Origin: Antilocapra americana
Taxonomy: Eukaryota; Chordata; Mammalia; Artiodactyla; Antilocapridae
Reading direction: 5' to 3'
DNA length: 64,000 nt
Assembly (NCBI GenBank): GCA_007570785.1
Contig: ML664183.1
Span: 13,703,778-13,767,777, forward strand
In this document: positions 35,163 through 46,470 of the stretch, piece after piece
Position numbering within the stretch: the first letter of the stretch is position 1
Layout: each line of letters starts with the position of its first letter
The notes under the pieces: model-generated
Told to the model about the DNA's origin: nothing
Database searches by the model: none
The model's input: the letters and a program-made list of their open reading frames with translations, nothing else
Made by a program: the position numbers and the translations under genes

Positions 35163-36683
35163 CAGTTCAGTTCAGTCACTCAATCATGTCTGACTCTTTG
35201 CGACCCCATGGACTGCAGCATGCCAGGCGTCCCTGTACATCACCAACTCCTGGAGCCTGCTCAAACCATGTTCATTGAGTCGATTCCATCCAATCATCTC
35301 ATCCTCTGTCATCCCCTTCTCCTCCTGCCTTCAGTCTTTCCCAGGAGCAGAGTCTTTTCCAAGGAGTCTGTTCTTCACATCAGGTGGCCACAGTATTGGA
35401 GCTTCAGCTTCAACATCAGTCCTTCCAATGAATATTCAGGGTTGATTTCCCTTAGGATTGACTGGTTGGATGTCCTTTCAGTCCAAGGGACTCTCAAGAG
35501 TCTTCTCCAGCACCACAGTTTGAAAACATCAGTTCCTGAGCATTCAGCCTTCCTTATGGTCCAACTCTCAATCCATACATGACTACTAGAAAAACCATAG
35601 CTTTGACTAGATGGACCTTTGTCAGCAAAGTAATGTCTCTGCTTTTTAATATGCTGTCTAGGTTGGTCATAGCTTAAAAGAGCAAGCCTCTTTTAATTTC
35701 ATGGCTGCAGTCACTGCAGAAATTTTGGAGCCCAAGAAAATAAAGTTGGTCACTCTTTCCATTGTTTCCCATCTATTTGCCATGAAGTGATGGGACTGAA
35801 TGCCATGAACTCAGTTTTTTGAAAGCTGAGTTTAAGCCAGCTTTTTCACTCTCCTCTTTCACTTTCATCAAGAAGCTCTTTAGTTGGTCTTCACTTTCTG
35901 CCATAAGGGTGGTGTCATCTGCATGTCTGAGGTTATTGATATTTCTCCCAGTTTGTGCTTCATCCAGCTCGGCATTTTGCATGATGGACTCTGCATATAA
36001 GTTAAATAAGCAGAGTGGCAACATATAGCCTTGTCTTACTCCTTCCTCAATTTGGAACTAGTCCATTGTTCCATGTCCAGTTCTAATTGTTGCTTCTTGA
36101 CCTGCATACTGGCTTCTCAGAAGGCAGGTCAGGTCCCATCTCCTTAAGAATTTCCCACAGTTTGTTGTGATCCACACAGTCAAAGTCTTTGGCATAGTCA
36201 GTAAAGCATAGATAAATGTTTTTCTGGACCTCTCTTGCCTTTTTTTGTCATCCAACAAATGTTGGCAGTTTGTCTCTGGTTGTGCCATTTCTAAACCCAG
36301 CTTGAATTCTGGAAGTTGTCAGTTCACATACTGTTGAAGCCTCACTTGGAGAATTTTGAGCATTGCTTTGCTAGCATGTGATATGAGTGCAATTGTGCAG
36401 TAGTTCGAACATTCTTTGGCTTTGCCTTTCTTTGGAATTGGAATGAAAACTGACCTTTCCCAGTCCTGTGGCCACTGCTGAGTTTTCCAAGTTTGCTGGC
36501 ATATTGAGTGCAGCACTTTAACAACGTCATCTTTTAGGATTTGAAATAACTTAACTGGAATTCCATCACCTCCACTAGCTTTGTTTGTAGTGATGCTTCT
36601 TAAGGCCCACTTGACTTCACACTCCAGGTTATTTGGGTCTAGGTGAGTGATCACACCATTGTGGTTATCTGGGTTAGTGGTTA
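35163..36683 (-). mobile_element. BovB LINE, 5'-truncated, 1.5 kb
   Basis: A minus-strand copy with complete 3' end at the left (CAGTTCAGTTCAGTCACTC). Flanked by the 11-base duplication TTCTGACCCTT at 35152-35162 and 36684-36694. The frame 36319-36705 (128 codons) keeps the reverse-transcriptase finger region, with NKASGGDGIPVKLFQILKDD and FIPIPKKGKAKECSNYCTIA. The catalytic box is mutated to HADD in the frame 35773-36024. The motif-A region (at about 36170) lacks the 4-base deletion seen in other copies. The frames are not continuous. Confidence 0.97.
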
Positions 36684-36987
36684 TTCTGACCCTTAGTCTT
36701 GGCAAAACTCATAGCTTTCTGGTCACTTTTTTTTATTACTTAAATGGCTTATCCTGTAAAGAATTGTTTAAACCTAAATCTCATATCCAGTTTAATGTTC
36801 ATTCTGTCACTCAAACCTGCCAGTGTGGGGTGGGCTTCCATCAAGCAATTTGGAGTGAAGAAGAGTGTGGGTTACTGTTTCACTTTTTCTGTTCTCTCTC
36901 TTCTATTGTTGGAATGTGAAGTGTGTTCTATTCATCTTAGTTTTTGACTGAATAACAGAGACAAGTATGTCCTATTCATGTTAGTTT

Positions 36988-37180
36988 TTGATTGAATTTG
37001 AATCCCCCCAAATTCATATGTTGAAGCCCCAACCCCTGATACATCAGAATGTGACTGTATTTGGAGATAAGGCCTTAAAAAAGAGGTGATTAAGCTGAAT
37101 GAGGCCATTAGGGTGGTCCATATCCAATCTGACTGGTGTCCTTATAAGAAGAGAAAATTTAGATATACCGACACCAATAG
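36988..37180 (+). mobile_element. MLT1-like LTR fragment (ERVL-MaLR)
   Basis: 'cccccaaattcatatgttgaagcccc', 'cagaatgtgactgtatttggagataagg' and 'ctgactggtgtccttataagaagag' are typical of the 5' half of this LTR class. Truncated on the right. Confidence 0.6.
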
Positions 37181-37928
37181 CTCATGTCCCTCCCATGCAC
37201 GGAGGGACAACCATGTAAAATCAGGAGAACCAACCCTGTGGTTGGGGTGTTGTGATGCTGCTTATTGCACTCTAAAGGCTGCCTTTCATGGGACACATGT
37301 TCATCGTACACATGTGTGGCTTCTTAAGGGAGAATCACAGAAAGTTCTTAGGACACAGTTCCTTGGCATCGTAAATATGCGTTTTCCAATTCCCTCTTGA
37401 TGCTCACCCAGGACAGTTTACATTACAGTCTCTTGTTTGCAAGGGGTCTCCCTCCTGGGGACCAATTCGCGGGGGGGGGGGGGGGGGGGGGACCCAGCAG
37501 GGTGTCTGTAGCCTGGCTTCATTCCAGGGTCATTTCAATCTCAGGAAGCCAGCATAGCCTTGTCACATCCAAGCGTGGGCAGTCAGACTGCTCCATCTCT
37601 ACATTGTTTTTGCCCAGATGTCTGTTTCCTTTCATCCCCTGCTCAAGCAGACATCTCAGAGGATACCTGAACAATTCCACTGAATAAGCAGGTATCTGAG
37701 CAGGAAGGTCTCCTTTCTTACTTGAACTTCTAATCTTTGCATGTTTCCTCTTACTTAATTCTTTTGAGAGAGTCTCCCTCCTGAAGAAAGAAAGGGAAAC
37801 CATAACCCTCCCCACTAAGCTGACATCTCAAGACTGAAAATTCTCCTTGAACTTTGTTTCCTAAATCTATACCTGTGTAGTTGGGAGGGAATTATACACT
37901 AATTATACACTGAATTGGGTTGCTGAGC
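37181..37928. other. Non-repeat sequence around a G homopolymer
   Basis: No gene is recognised. The 96-104 codon frames at 37086-37687 run through LTR and the G run and carry no domain. Confidence 0.45.
37471..37491 (+). repeat. Run of 21 consecutive G
   Basis: The run follows ATTCGC and ends at ACCCAGC. Such a long G tract can form G-quadruplex structure and is prone to length errors in sequencing, so the true length may differ. Confidence 0.9.
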
Positions 37929-37945
37929 CAATTCAGCTGTTTCTT

Positions 37946-38179
37946 TCTTTTTTTTAAATTTATTATTATTTTTTTTATTGTTTTTGCCATACATTGTCAT
38001 GATATCACCATGGGTTTACATATGCTTCCCCTCCGGAACCCCCCTCCCTCCTCCCTCCCCCCCGGGAAACCTTGCCGTACCAGCCCTGAGCATCAATCCT
38101 GGGCTGGCGATTGATTAGACACATGACAATTAACATGCTTCAATGCCCTTCTCCCATATCATCCCACCCTTACCCTCAT
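37946..38179 (-). mobile_element. Young L1-BT 3' end, heavily 5'-truncated
   Basis: It is the complement of the L1-BT 3' UTR with its poly-A (T-rich run 37946-37980) and the stretch 'gccatacattgtcatgatatcacc', nearly identical to the copy at 54065. Flanked by the perfect 17-base duplication CAATTCAGCTGTTTCTT at 37929-37945 and 38180-38196, which marks a recent insertion of about 234 bases. Confidence 0.97.
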
Positions 38180-38244
38180 CAATTCAGCTGTTTCTTACCT
38201 GCCCTGGAGAGACACCTGGCCCACAGCTGCTATAGGCTCCCTTT

Positions 38245-38513
38245 GCGGCTGCTAAGTCACTTCAGTCATGTCCGACTCTGTGCGACCCCATAGATGGCAG
38301 CCCACCAGGCTCCCCCAGACCTGGGATTCTCCAGGTAAGAACACTGGAGTGGGTTGCCATTTCCTTCTCCAATGCATGAAAGTGAAAAGTGAGAGTGAAG
38401 TCGCTCAGTCGTGTCCAATTGTTTACAACCCCATGGACTGCAGCCCACCAGGCTCCTCTGTCTATGGGATTTTCTAGGCAAGAGTACTGGAGTGGGATGC
38501 CATTGCCTTCTCC
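38245..38513 (-). mobile_element. BOV-A2 dimeric SINE
   Basis: Two minus-strand monomers joined by GAAAGTGAAAAGTGAGAGTG at about 38378. Flanked by the perfect 11-base duplication AGGCTCCCTTT at 38234-38244 and 38514-38524. CpG sites are partly retained. Confidence 0.96.
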
Positions 38514-38838
38514 AGGCTCCCTTTAGAATGTGGGGTTTTTTTTCTCCTCAATCTCCAGTCAATTCTGCGACAGTCTTGGTAGAAGTCAGTTTACTTGAAA
38601 CTTGTTTTAATGACTTTGTTACAGAGTATGAAAACTGTGTGATTTAACTAGCCCTCTCCAGGAGGATAAGGTCCAGGTTCTTGCTATTGCTTCGATGAAT
38701 GTACTACTTGGGAAAACATCTGAGTGTTTGTATGTGTGTTCTTATGCATGGATATTTCACAGGCTAAATTCCCAGCTTTAAAACTGCTGAGTCAAAATAG
38801 ATGAAAATAACTTAAAAAGTTATTCTATGTATAAACTT

Positions 38839-39127
38839 TTTCAGTTCCGTTCAGTGACTCAGTCCTGTCCGACTCTTTGCCACCCCATGGAATGCAGCAC
38901 ACCAGGCTTCCCTGTCTGTCACCGTCTCCCTGAGCTTGCTCAAACTCAAGTCCATTGAGTCAGTGATGCCATCCAACCATCTCATCCTCTGTCATCCCCT
39001 TCTCCTCCTGCCCTCAATCTTTCCCAGCATCAGGGTCTTTTCCAATGAGTCAGTTCTTCGCATCAGGTAGGCCAAAGTATTGGAATTTCAGCTTCAGCAT
39101 CAGTCCTTCCAATAAATATGAAATATC
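38839..39127 (-). mobile_element. BovB LINE 3' fragment
   Basis: The complement of the last roughly 280 bases of BovB (TTCAGTTCCGTTCAGTGACT to 'catcagtccttccaat'). The octamer ATAAACTT at 38831-38838 and 39128-39135 is a probable target duplication. Confidence 0.9.
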
Positions 39128-39135
39128 ATAAACTT

Positions 39136-39345
39136 CTTACATTATCATAAAGTAAAGACTTCTTAATTTTGGTGTAGAGTCCTCTGAATTTTAATACGTA
39201 TCTAGGTTCTTGTAGTTACCACTACAATCAGGATACAGATCTGTCCATCACCCCAAACACTTTGTCATGCTGTCTCTTTATTTTGCACTCTTCCTCCCAC
39301 CCCTAACCCCTGATAACAACTCATTTGTTCCAGCATAATTTTAAA
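39136..39345 (-). mobile_element. Ancient L1 (L1M) 3' fragment
   Basis: 'accactacaatcaggatacagatctgtccatcacccc' followed by 'gcactcttcctcccacccc' is a minus-strand L1M 3' segment. Diverged. Confidence 0.55.
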
Positions 39346-39867
39346 TGGTAATAATCTTCTACTTGTTCAGTTTGATTGATTGACAAAGTAATGAGTGCTC
39401 TGTGATAAACAGGTTCAGGGCATTAGTAGCTAGGTCTGCTAACTAAGATCATGTTTCCATGTAATTAATTCTAATGAGAAGATAAACTATTTAATTTTTT
39501 TCAAAAACATTTAAATAGAATCATTTTTAAAATACTCTGGGCCTTAAGAAAGGTAAGCCTTATTAGCATAGAATGTTCAATCATTATATGTAATTCCATG
39601 TGTTTTTAGAAATATTTATGAACTAAATCATAGATTGTAAGATAAGTACAGTTTAAATAAGAATAATATATGTATTTCCCAACTGAAGACCTAGAATATT
39701 ACAGTACCTTTGAATACAATGCCTTGTGTTTCCATCCATTAAGGCATTCTTCTTTCCTAGGGCTGAGGGTGGCCCTTCAAACCAAAATTCTTTAAATATT
39801 GTCTAAATATTATTTTGGAAGGGAGATAGAATTTTTCTCTTTATATTGACAACTGAAATTACATTGT
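39346..39867. other. AT-rich sequence, nothing recognised
   Basis: No gene, RNA or named repeat is visible. Confidence 0.45.
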
Positions 39868-40226
39868 GGTAAGTAGGATGATGGCTCCCCAAAGATGTTT
39901 ACAACCTAACTCCTGGGTCATATGACAAAAGGGTCTTTGCAGGTATGATTAACTTAAGGACCAGAGAGGGGGGGATTATCCTGGTCTATTCAGGGAGGGG
40001 TCCAATGTAGTCACAAAAGGTCCTTATAGGAAGTCAGGAGGGTCAGTGTCAGGAAAGGAAAGTCATGATGGAAACAGAGGTTGGAGTAATGCCAAGAGGG
40101 GATCATGAGCTAAGAAATTCAGGAGCCTATAGAAACTAGAAAAATCATGAAGATAACAAATTGTTGTTGTTAAGTCAGTAGATTTGTGGTAATTTGTTAC
40201 AGCAGCTATAGGAAAGTAATACACTA
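39868..40226 (+). mobile_element. MLT1-like LTR, near full length
   Basis: It begins with 'taggatgatggctccccaaagatg', passes 'gggtctttgcaggtatgatta' and 'aaggtccttataggaagtcag', and ends with 'agatttgtggtaatttgttacagcagctatagg' and AATAC. The order matches an old MaLR LTR. Confidence 0.65.
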
Positions 40227-40561
40227 TCTATGTTTTTAAAAACTTTATTGCATGCTCTAAATATAATATGATATGTAAATGTTTTCATTTAATACAATTT
40301 CAAACTTTCCCAAAAGTCAAAAGAATAATCTAAGAAACATCTACATTCGCTTTATCTGAATTCAGCAGTTGTTAATATTTTGCTCTGTTTGTTTTATTAT
40401 TTGCTCTGACTTTCTATTTTTTAACCATTTGAAAGCACCTTGCAGATATTATGATCCTGTCCCCATACATTCTCTCTAACATGTGTTTCCTAAAAGCAGG
40501 GACTTCTCTTATGTAATCATGCAACAGTGATCAAAATCACAAACTATAACTTTGATGTAAT

Positions 40562-40773
40562 CAAAGTTGGACTTCCCTGGTGGCTCAGATGGTAAAACAT
40601 CTGCCTGCAATGTGGGAGACCGGGGTTTGATCCCTGGGTCAGGAAGATCCCCTGGAGAAGGAAATGGCAACCCACTCCAGTACTCTTGCCTGGAAAATCT
40701 CATGGACAGAGGAGGCTGGTAGGCTACAGTCCACTGGGTCGTGAAGAGTCGGACATGACTGAGCAACTTCACT
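40562..40773 (+). mobile_element. Bov-tA SINE, full length
   Basis: Head TTGGACTTCCCTGGTGGCTC, B-box-like GGGTTTGATCCC, tail GACTGAGCAACTTCAC. Flanked by the perfect 11-base duplication TTTGATGTAAT at 40551-40561 and 40774-40784. Confidence 0.97.
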
Positions 40774-40977
40774 TTTGATGTAATACTTTAACCTAAAATT
40801 AATATTTAAATTTCCCCAGTGGTGCCAGTAATGCTTTTTATAGTCATTTCTCCCTAGCCTAGGATCCAGTCCAGGGGCATACACTGCATTTAGTTGTCAT
40901 GTCTCTTTGGTTTCTTGTAACCTGGAACAGTTTCTTCATCTTCCCTTGTGTTTCATGGTTTTGACAGTTGTGGAGTC

Positions 40978-41190
40978 AGGCTTCCCAGGTGGCTCAGTAG
41001 AAAGAATCCAGCTGTTAATGCAGAAGACACAAGAGACACAGGTTCGATGCCTGGGTCAGGAAGACCTCCTGGAGTAGGAAATGGCAACCCACTCCAGTAT
41101 CCTTGCCTGAAAAATTCCATAGACAGAGGAGCCTGATTGGTTACAGCCCATGGGGCCACAAATAGGTGGACACAACTGAGTGACTAAGCA
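40978..41190 (+). mobile_element. Bov-tA SINE, full length
   Basis: Head GGCTTCCCAGGTGGCTCAGT, B-box-like CAGGTTCGATGCC, tail CAACTGAGTGACTAAGCAC. Inserted in the L1 3' UTR tract. No clear duplication was found. Confidence 0.92.
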
Positions 41191-41480
41191 CAAATGCACA
41201 GGCTAGGTATCTTTGAGGATTTCTTTCCCCTTTTCCTTTTTCTCCCATTTCCTCATGGTTTAATTCAGGTTATACATTTTCGGCAGGAATACCAGAGGTG
41301 TGATGTGGTTGTCCTTCTCTGAGTCTCACACAAAAGTCAGCTTGTTCCATGGTCGGCAATGTTGGTCATCTGGGCAGTTACTATGTCCCTGCTGTGTAAT
41401 TAATAAGTAACTTGTGGGTGAGTACTTTGAGATTACCATCTCAACCAAAACACCTGTAGCATTGACTCTAGCCTTCCCTG

Positions 41481-42469
41481 TTTCCATTTTTCAACTCCCT
41501 TCCCCAAACGTCGGGAAACCTGGCTTCCATGTCTAATACGATATGTCCATGATCTAATATGATATTCAAACAGGTCCAGCTATTTAAAATGGTCTTTAGT
41601 GTCACTATTTTCCATTGCTTACAATGCATAGTCACTCACTATCTCTAAAAATAGAATTTATGTGCTTACAATCGCAAAATCTTATTCAAATTATGTTTAA
41701 AGTTTTTTTTTTTCTTGGACGTTCATGTTGCCAAAACATTTCCCACTTTTCTATAATGTTATTTTCATTTATATCTGGTGGTTATTCCAGTGGAGGAAGA
41801 GATGTCTTATTGGAATATATATAAAGTGTTTATAATTTAGATAATAAACCATTCTTTAGTGTAAGACTTTCAGCTGACCTATAGGTATAGGTATGAAAGA
41901 TTTTGGCATCGGTGGCATAACTATGGTTATTCAAGTTCCAGAGAATACCATGAAGCAGCCAACATAGATGGGCCTCTTGGGTGGTAAATGTTTCTCTTTT
42001 TTCCACATGAGGGCACTTATGACTCTCTTGGGAAACTTGAGTTACTGATACAGACTTCAGGTGAGTTCTAGGGATGTCTAAATGACTCAGTGATCACTGC
42101 TTCAGGAAGCTAACTGACTTGTACTTCCTTCTAATACAACATCAGGTTGGGCCAGCCTTAGGGAGACTTATTTCTAAAGGATTATCTAAACTTGTGGGTA
42201 GTTTTCCATTTTTTGGAAATGAGAAATTTAAAATCAGAATCCACATTTGGTAAACTAGCTTGACTTACTCAAGGTCGAAAGAGTCAGGGAAGAGATGGTC
42301 ATGATAAAAATCAGACTGATGAGGAGTCCCTCTACTGTGGGAAGAATGGTAATGCTTCGCGCATACTGTGGAGGAGAGGATAGCCAAGGGGCACTATTAG
42401 CACACCGTGGACTCAAGGGACCTTGGAAAAGATTCATAGAGGCATCTGACATGCATTCCCAGGAAAGAG
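41481..42469. other. Non-repeat sequence, no gene recognised
   Basis: Nothing identifiable. A T9-10 run lies near 41703-41712, and overlapping 79-codon frames on opposite strands at 42255-42534 are uninformative. Confidence 0.45.
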
Positions 42470-42690
42470 CACATGGGCTTGGCACCAAACACAACTCTGA
42501 TCTGAGTATTGGTTTATGGAATGACTTTCAGTAATTTGTTTATTGAGTGGCTCTAAGTTCTTCAAGCTTTTAAGGTTTAATTTCCTTCTATTCAATAGGG
42601 ATTATAAAGGTGCTTATATTACATGGTTGTTGCACAGATTTATTAATGCATGCAAGCTCAATAAATGTCAGCTAGTAGTAAGTTTACAAA
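42470..42690 (+). mobile_element. MIR SINE
   Basis: 'gggcttggcaccaaacacaactctg', 'gactttcagtaatttg', 'tttaatttccttctattcaatagggattataaagg' and 'gcatgcaagctcaataaatgtcagc' follow MIR from B-box side to 3' end. Confidence 0.75.
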
Positions 42691-44579
42691 GTCCATCCAA
42701 TAAAGAGTTTAATTTGTCAATTCTTAGTTTTGTGAGTATCCAGAGGAAGGGTCAAAATGATCACTTTTTAATTGGCAAGCTAGTCTCTAAAACAACAGGA
42801 TCTTGTCTTGCAACCACCTGGGTGGGGTGGATGTGTGAACTCTAGAGCGGTGATGATGGTACAGATGAAGAAAACTCGTCACCCCTATGTAGTACCATGT
42901 GCTTATGGTGATGTTATATACTATGTGGACATAGACCAGAACACAGTGAGCAGCCTACAAGGGCATAACCATGTGTGTATAAACCACGGGTCTTTTTTTT
43001 TTTGCAATAGTTGGTAGAACTACCACATCCCCAATATGTCATGACATGGGGAAATGTTTAGGAAATAATGCTAAGAGAAAAAAAGCAGGCTGACTGGCTG
43101 AGTCCCATAATCACTATCAGTAATTAGGAGACACATAAGTTTGGGTCAGAAACCCTGTCTACCTCCCAGTACACTGTAGCCTGTGGGCATGGGCCTGTAG
43201 TCCTTGTGTCTGTCCAGCACTCAAGATCTAGGCACTTTTCTTGCTTTTGACCATGGTGGTTAAGTGTGCTCCCAGCTTGGTTTCTGCCATATGTTCTCAA
43301 CACTGACTTCCTTAATATCTGTTAGTATCCACTGTAGGCTCCAGAAGCCCCATGCTCCAGGTGCTGACTCTAGGATATCAGATGTGTTCTTAGGTCACCT
43401 GGGATTTGCCCTTCCTCCAGGAGACATCCAGGGACAGTACGTTTTATTCTCCCTGTGGAAAGAAACTTATCAATCAACAGGATCACCGTGGGTCTCATCC
43501 AGCATGGGTCCCCATCACCAGAACAAGGAATGGACACACTCTAGGACCCAGGAACTGATCTCAGCATGCCTCCCTTGGCTTCATGCTACCTGAATTTTGA
43601 CTTCTCAGCCAAATCAGTTATATAAAGAGGATTCAGCTCTAGCCCACTTCTGAGTAACAGACATTATCTACGCTTGGCAAAAATGAAAGCGTGAAATGTG
43701 AGTCAGTTGTTTTATTCTACTTCCTAGTGGAGAGAGACAGATTCTAATCCCCTGTGAATCGAGTCATTCAGGAAGAAACCCTATCCCAGAGAATTATTCA
43801 GATGTGATGGAGGTGGCTCTTAATTAGCCACAGGTTGACTCAGGGAGTGGGGGACCTGACGCAGCAAGATGGCTGCAGCGCACCTGCTCATGGCCGTCAC
43901 CCCAGACTGGCCTCTTACTCAGTCTCCAGCACGTGTACATCTCCCTTTAGCAAATGACCACAATTATCATCATCACCCATTTAAGTGTAGCACGACCAGG
44001 TGTTGACGTTACATCCACCCCACCCCGGCACACAGGCTGTCTTCTGAGGAAATGGGTTCCACCCATCAGGAAGGCATGTTCTTTGCTGGATGCTGAGATG
44101 CAGCCAGTGAGCAAGGCTGGAGGGAGACTCGGAAGCAGAACTGAGTTGCTCACCATGGTGGGGTTCAGGGGTAGAGGAGGGGGAGATTAAAGCAAAAGTT
44201 ACAGGGGGACATCCAGGAAGAACAGACATGGGACAGCCAGGTCTAGAACTGCTTCAGCCAAGGTGAGGAGGAATCCAGGCTGGAGATCAGATTCCTACTA
44301 AGAGAATTTGGAGTATTTCACTGAGGTGTGTAATCATGGAGACCAAACTCCTTCCTCTCTTGCCCATGCAGAATGTTAGTCAGCACCTATGTTGTCCATC
44401 GATGCTTTTGGTGCAAGGCAGAGTGTCTATTTATTGGAAAGAAGAGAGAGGCTATGTCTTGTATCAGGGTTAGCAGGAGATCAATAGAAAGGTAGCTCAC
44501 AGGATCAGCCACATTGAAGTTACTAGTGTTATCACAGTATTTATTTATATACCTATACCTACACCTACACCCCGTCTTG
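42691..44579. other. About 1.9 kb without recognised repeats or genes
   Basis: The largest low-repeat block of this part of the window. A 109-codon frame (43264-43593) and several 60-100 codon frames have no recognisable domain. 43860-43890 has a YY1-like CAAGATGGC and E-boxes. I see no exon that I could defend. Confidence 0.4.
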
Positions 44580-45303
44580 CCACCTAATCCACAAACTGCA
44601 TAAGGATAGGAATTGTGCCTCTTGTTAGCGTGTCCCCAGTCCCTGGCACAATGTTGGCACATAATGTTGTTGTTATTCCATCTCTCAATCATGTCCAGCT
44701 CCTTGCAGTCCCATGGACTGCAGCACACCAGGCTTTTCTGTCCTTTACTGCCTCCCAGATTTTGCTCAAATTCATGTCCATTGATTCTGTGATGCTATCT
44801 AATCATTTCATCCTCTGTGCCCCCCCATCTCCTCCTGCCCTCAATCTTTCCCACCATCAGGGTTTTTCTACAAAGAGTTGACTGTTTCCATCAGATGGCC
44901 AAAGTATTGGAGCTTTAACAATAGTCCTTCCCATGAATATTCAGGGTTGATTTCCTTATGGATTGACTGATTTGATCTTGCTGTCCAAGAGATTGTCAAG
45001 AGTCTTCTCCAGCACCACAGTTCAAAAGCATCAGTTCTTTGGCGCTCAGTCTTTTTTGTGTTTTAACTCTCACATCTGTACCTGACTACTGGAAAAACCA
45101 TAGCTTTGACTATATGGAACTTTGTTGGCAAAGTGATGTCTACGGTTTTTAATATGCTGTCTAGATTTTTCATAGCTTTCCTTCCAAGAAGTAAACATTT
45201 TCTAATTTCATGGTTGCAGTTACCATCTGCAGTGATTTTTGAGCCCAAGAAAATAAAATTTGTGGGTGTCCAAATATATGTTGGATGAATACACAAATGA
45301 ATG
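44580..45303 (+). mobile_element. L2/MIR-type 3' end, split by BovB
   Basis: The left part has 'taaggataggaattgtgcctc' and 'tccccagtccctggcacaatgttggcacata'. The right part has 'atatatgttggatgaatacacaaatgaatg'. Together they read as the common terminus of L2/MIR-type elements. The BovB at 44663-45261 lies between. Confidence 0.65.
44663..45261 (-). mobile_element. BovB LINE 3' fragment, 0.6 kb
   Basis: A minus-strand copy beginning with a GTTGTTGTT tail and passing 'catggactgcagcacaccagg', 'aatattcagggttgatttcc', 'cttctccagcaccacagttc' and 'ttgagcccaagaaaataaa'. It ends before the catalytic box. The target duplication is only approximate (ATGTTG-like on both sides). Confidence 0.93.
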
Positions 45304-45894
45304 ACTCTATTTGGTGGCTCCGTACAACTTCTGGTCCCCAGCTGAACAGCAATCTAAAAGACAGAATTTGTTTGTCCCTTTGCCCAGAGTCCAAAGGACA
45401 CACGAGAAGGCTGATGATTTGGAGGGTGATGGGTCCAGCAGCAGTAGCAACAGCTTTTAGAGCATTCTCTTTAAAAAGACATTCTTTGGCTCTAACGACA
45501 TGGTACTATTGGCTGACAACAGAGCTGGAAATAATGATGCTCCATATGCATAAAATAATACAGGCCATCAAGTTCCCCCGCTTTATTTGCAGTGGAGAAA
45601 GCCAGTCTGATTTCACCAAGTATTAAAGTCACAACAGTGCTATGGGATTTTACATGCTGATTTATAAGGAAAAAGAAAGAAAGGCTCTGTGTGAAGAGTT
45701 ACAAACGTTCTTTCCCTGTTTACCCTCTGGGTACTTTGATTGTGAAAAGGAACTGAACTCTCCATTGTACTCCAATGTGATATTTAGAAATATAAAGCAT
45801 ATGTAGTCGCCATAACCTTCGGTGTTTTCCGTTAGGCCAAAATGAAACTTATTAAATTGAGAAGGAAAGTGTCCCAGGCCTGCAATGTGTCACT
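45304..45894. other. Non-repeat sequence, no gene recognised
   Basis: No named repeat. The 113-codon frame 45285-45626 has no recognisable domain. Confidence 0.4.
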
Positions 45895-46070
45895 AGAAGA
45901 GGGTGGTATTTTGAATCGGAAGATGTGGGTTGAAGGCCCAGCTCAACCGCTCACCAGCTCTGTGAGCTTGGAGCAGTAAAACGAATGAAAGTGCAGGGTT
46001 TCAGTTTACTCATCTGTAACATAGGAATATTACTATGATGTGTGTACATATTTGTGACATTTTGGTAAAA
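45895..46070 (+). mobile_element. MIR SINE
   Basis: 'tcaccagctctgtgagcttgg', 'ggtttcagtttactcatctgtaac' and 'taggaatattactatgatgtg' are MIR landmarks in order. Confidence 0.75.
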
Positions 46071-46142
46071 TCATTTTAATATAGCTGCTTTGGCTGAGCC
46101 ATTCTCATGTGGCCTAAAAAAATAGTAAATCCTTTACCCTTT

Positions 46143-46470
46143 CAGTTCAGTTCAGTCACTCCGTCGTGTCCGACTCTTTGCCACCCCATGGAATGCAGCA
46201 CGTGCCAGGCCATCTCCCTGGCCAGCTCTCTGTCCATCACCAACTCCGGGAGTTTACACAAACTCATGTCCGTTGAGTCGGTGATGCCATCTAACCATCT
46301 CATCCTCTATTGTCCCCGTCTCCTCCCACCTTCAATCTGTCCCAGCATCAGGGTCTTTTCAAATGAGTCAATTCTTGAATCAGGTGGTCAGAGTATTGGA
46401 GTTTCATCTTCAACATCAGTCCTTCCAATGAACACCCAGGACTGATTTCCTTTAGGATGGACTGGTTGGA
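46143..46470 (-). mobile_element. BovB LINE 3' fragment
   Basis: The complement of the last roughly 330 bases of BovB (TCAGTTCAGTTCAGTCACTC to 'tttaggatggactggttgg'). Flanked by the perfect 12-base duplication CCTTTACCCTTT at 46131-46142 and 46471-46482. Confidence 0.96.

Larger units (their letters stand above)
40235..41480 (-). mobile_element. Ancient L1 3' UTR, split by two Bov-tA
   Basis: Three pieces (40235-40550, 40785-40977, 41191-41480) read as one diverged minus-strand L1M-type 3' untranslated tract: 'tttgttaatattttgctctg'-like sequence, 'atttaaatttccccagtgg', 'tgtctctttggtttcttgtaacctgg', 'caggttatacattttcggcaggaatacc' and 'gtaattaataagtaacttgtggg'. The family name is tentative. 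Confidence 0.5.

Noticed and set aside
40562..40773. tRNA-like head with B-box in Bov-tA, CHR and MIR copies
   Set aside because: These are tRNA-derived SINE heads, not tRNA genes. No cloverleaf with intact acceptor stem is present.
43264..43593. 109-codon plus-strand frame
   Set aside because: No domain recognised and no neighbouring exon structure. Left as non-coding.
43860..43895. YY1-like CAAGATGGC and E-boxes suggesting a promoter
   Set aside because: Short motifs of this kind are common by chance, and no CpG island, TATA or downstream exon supports them.
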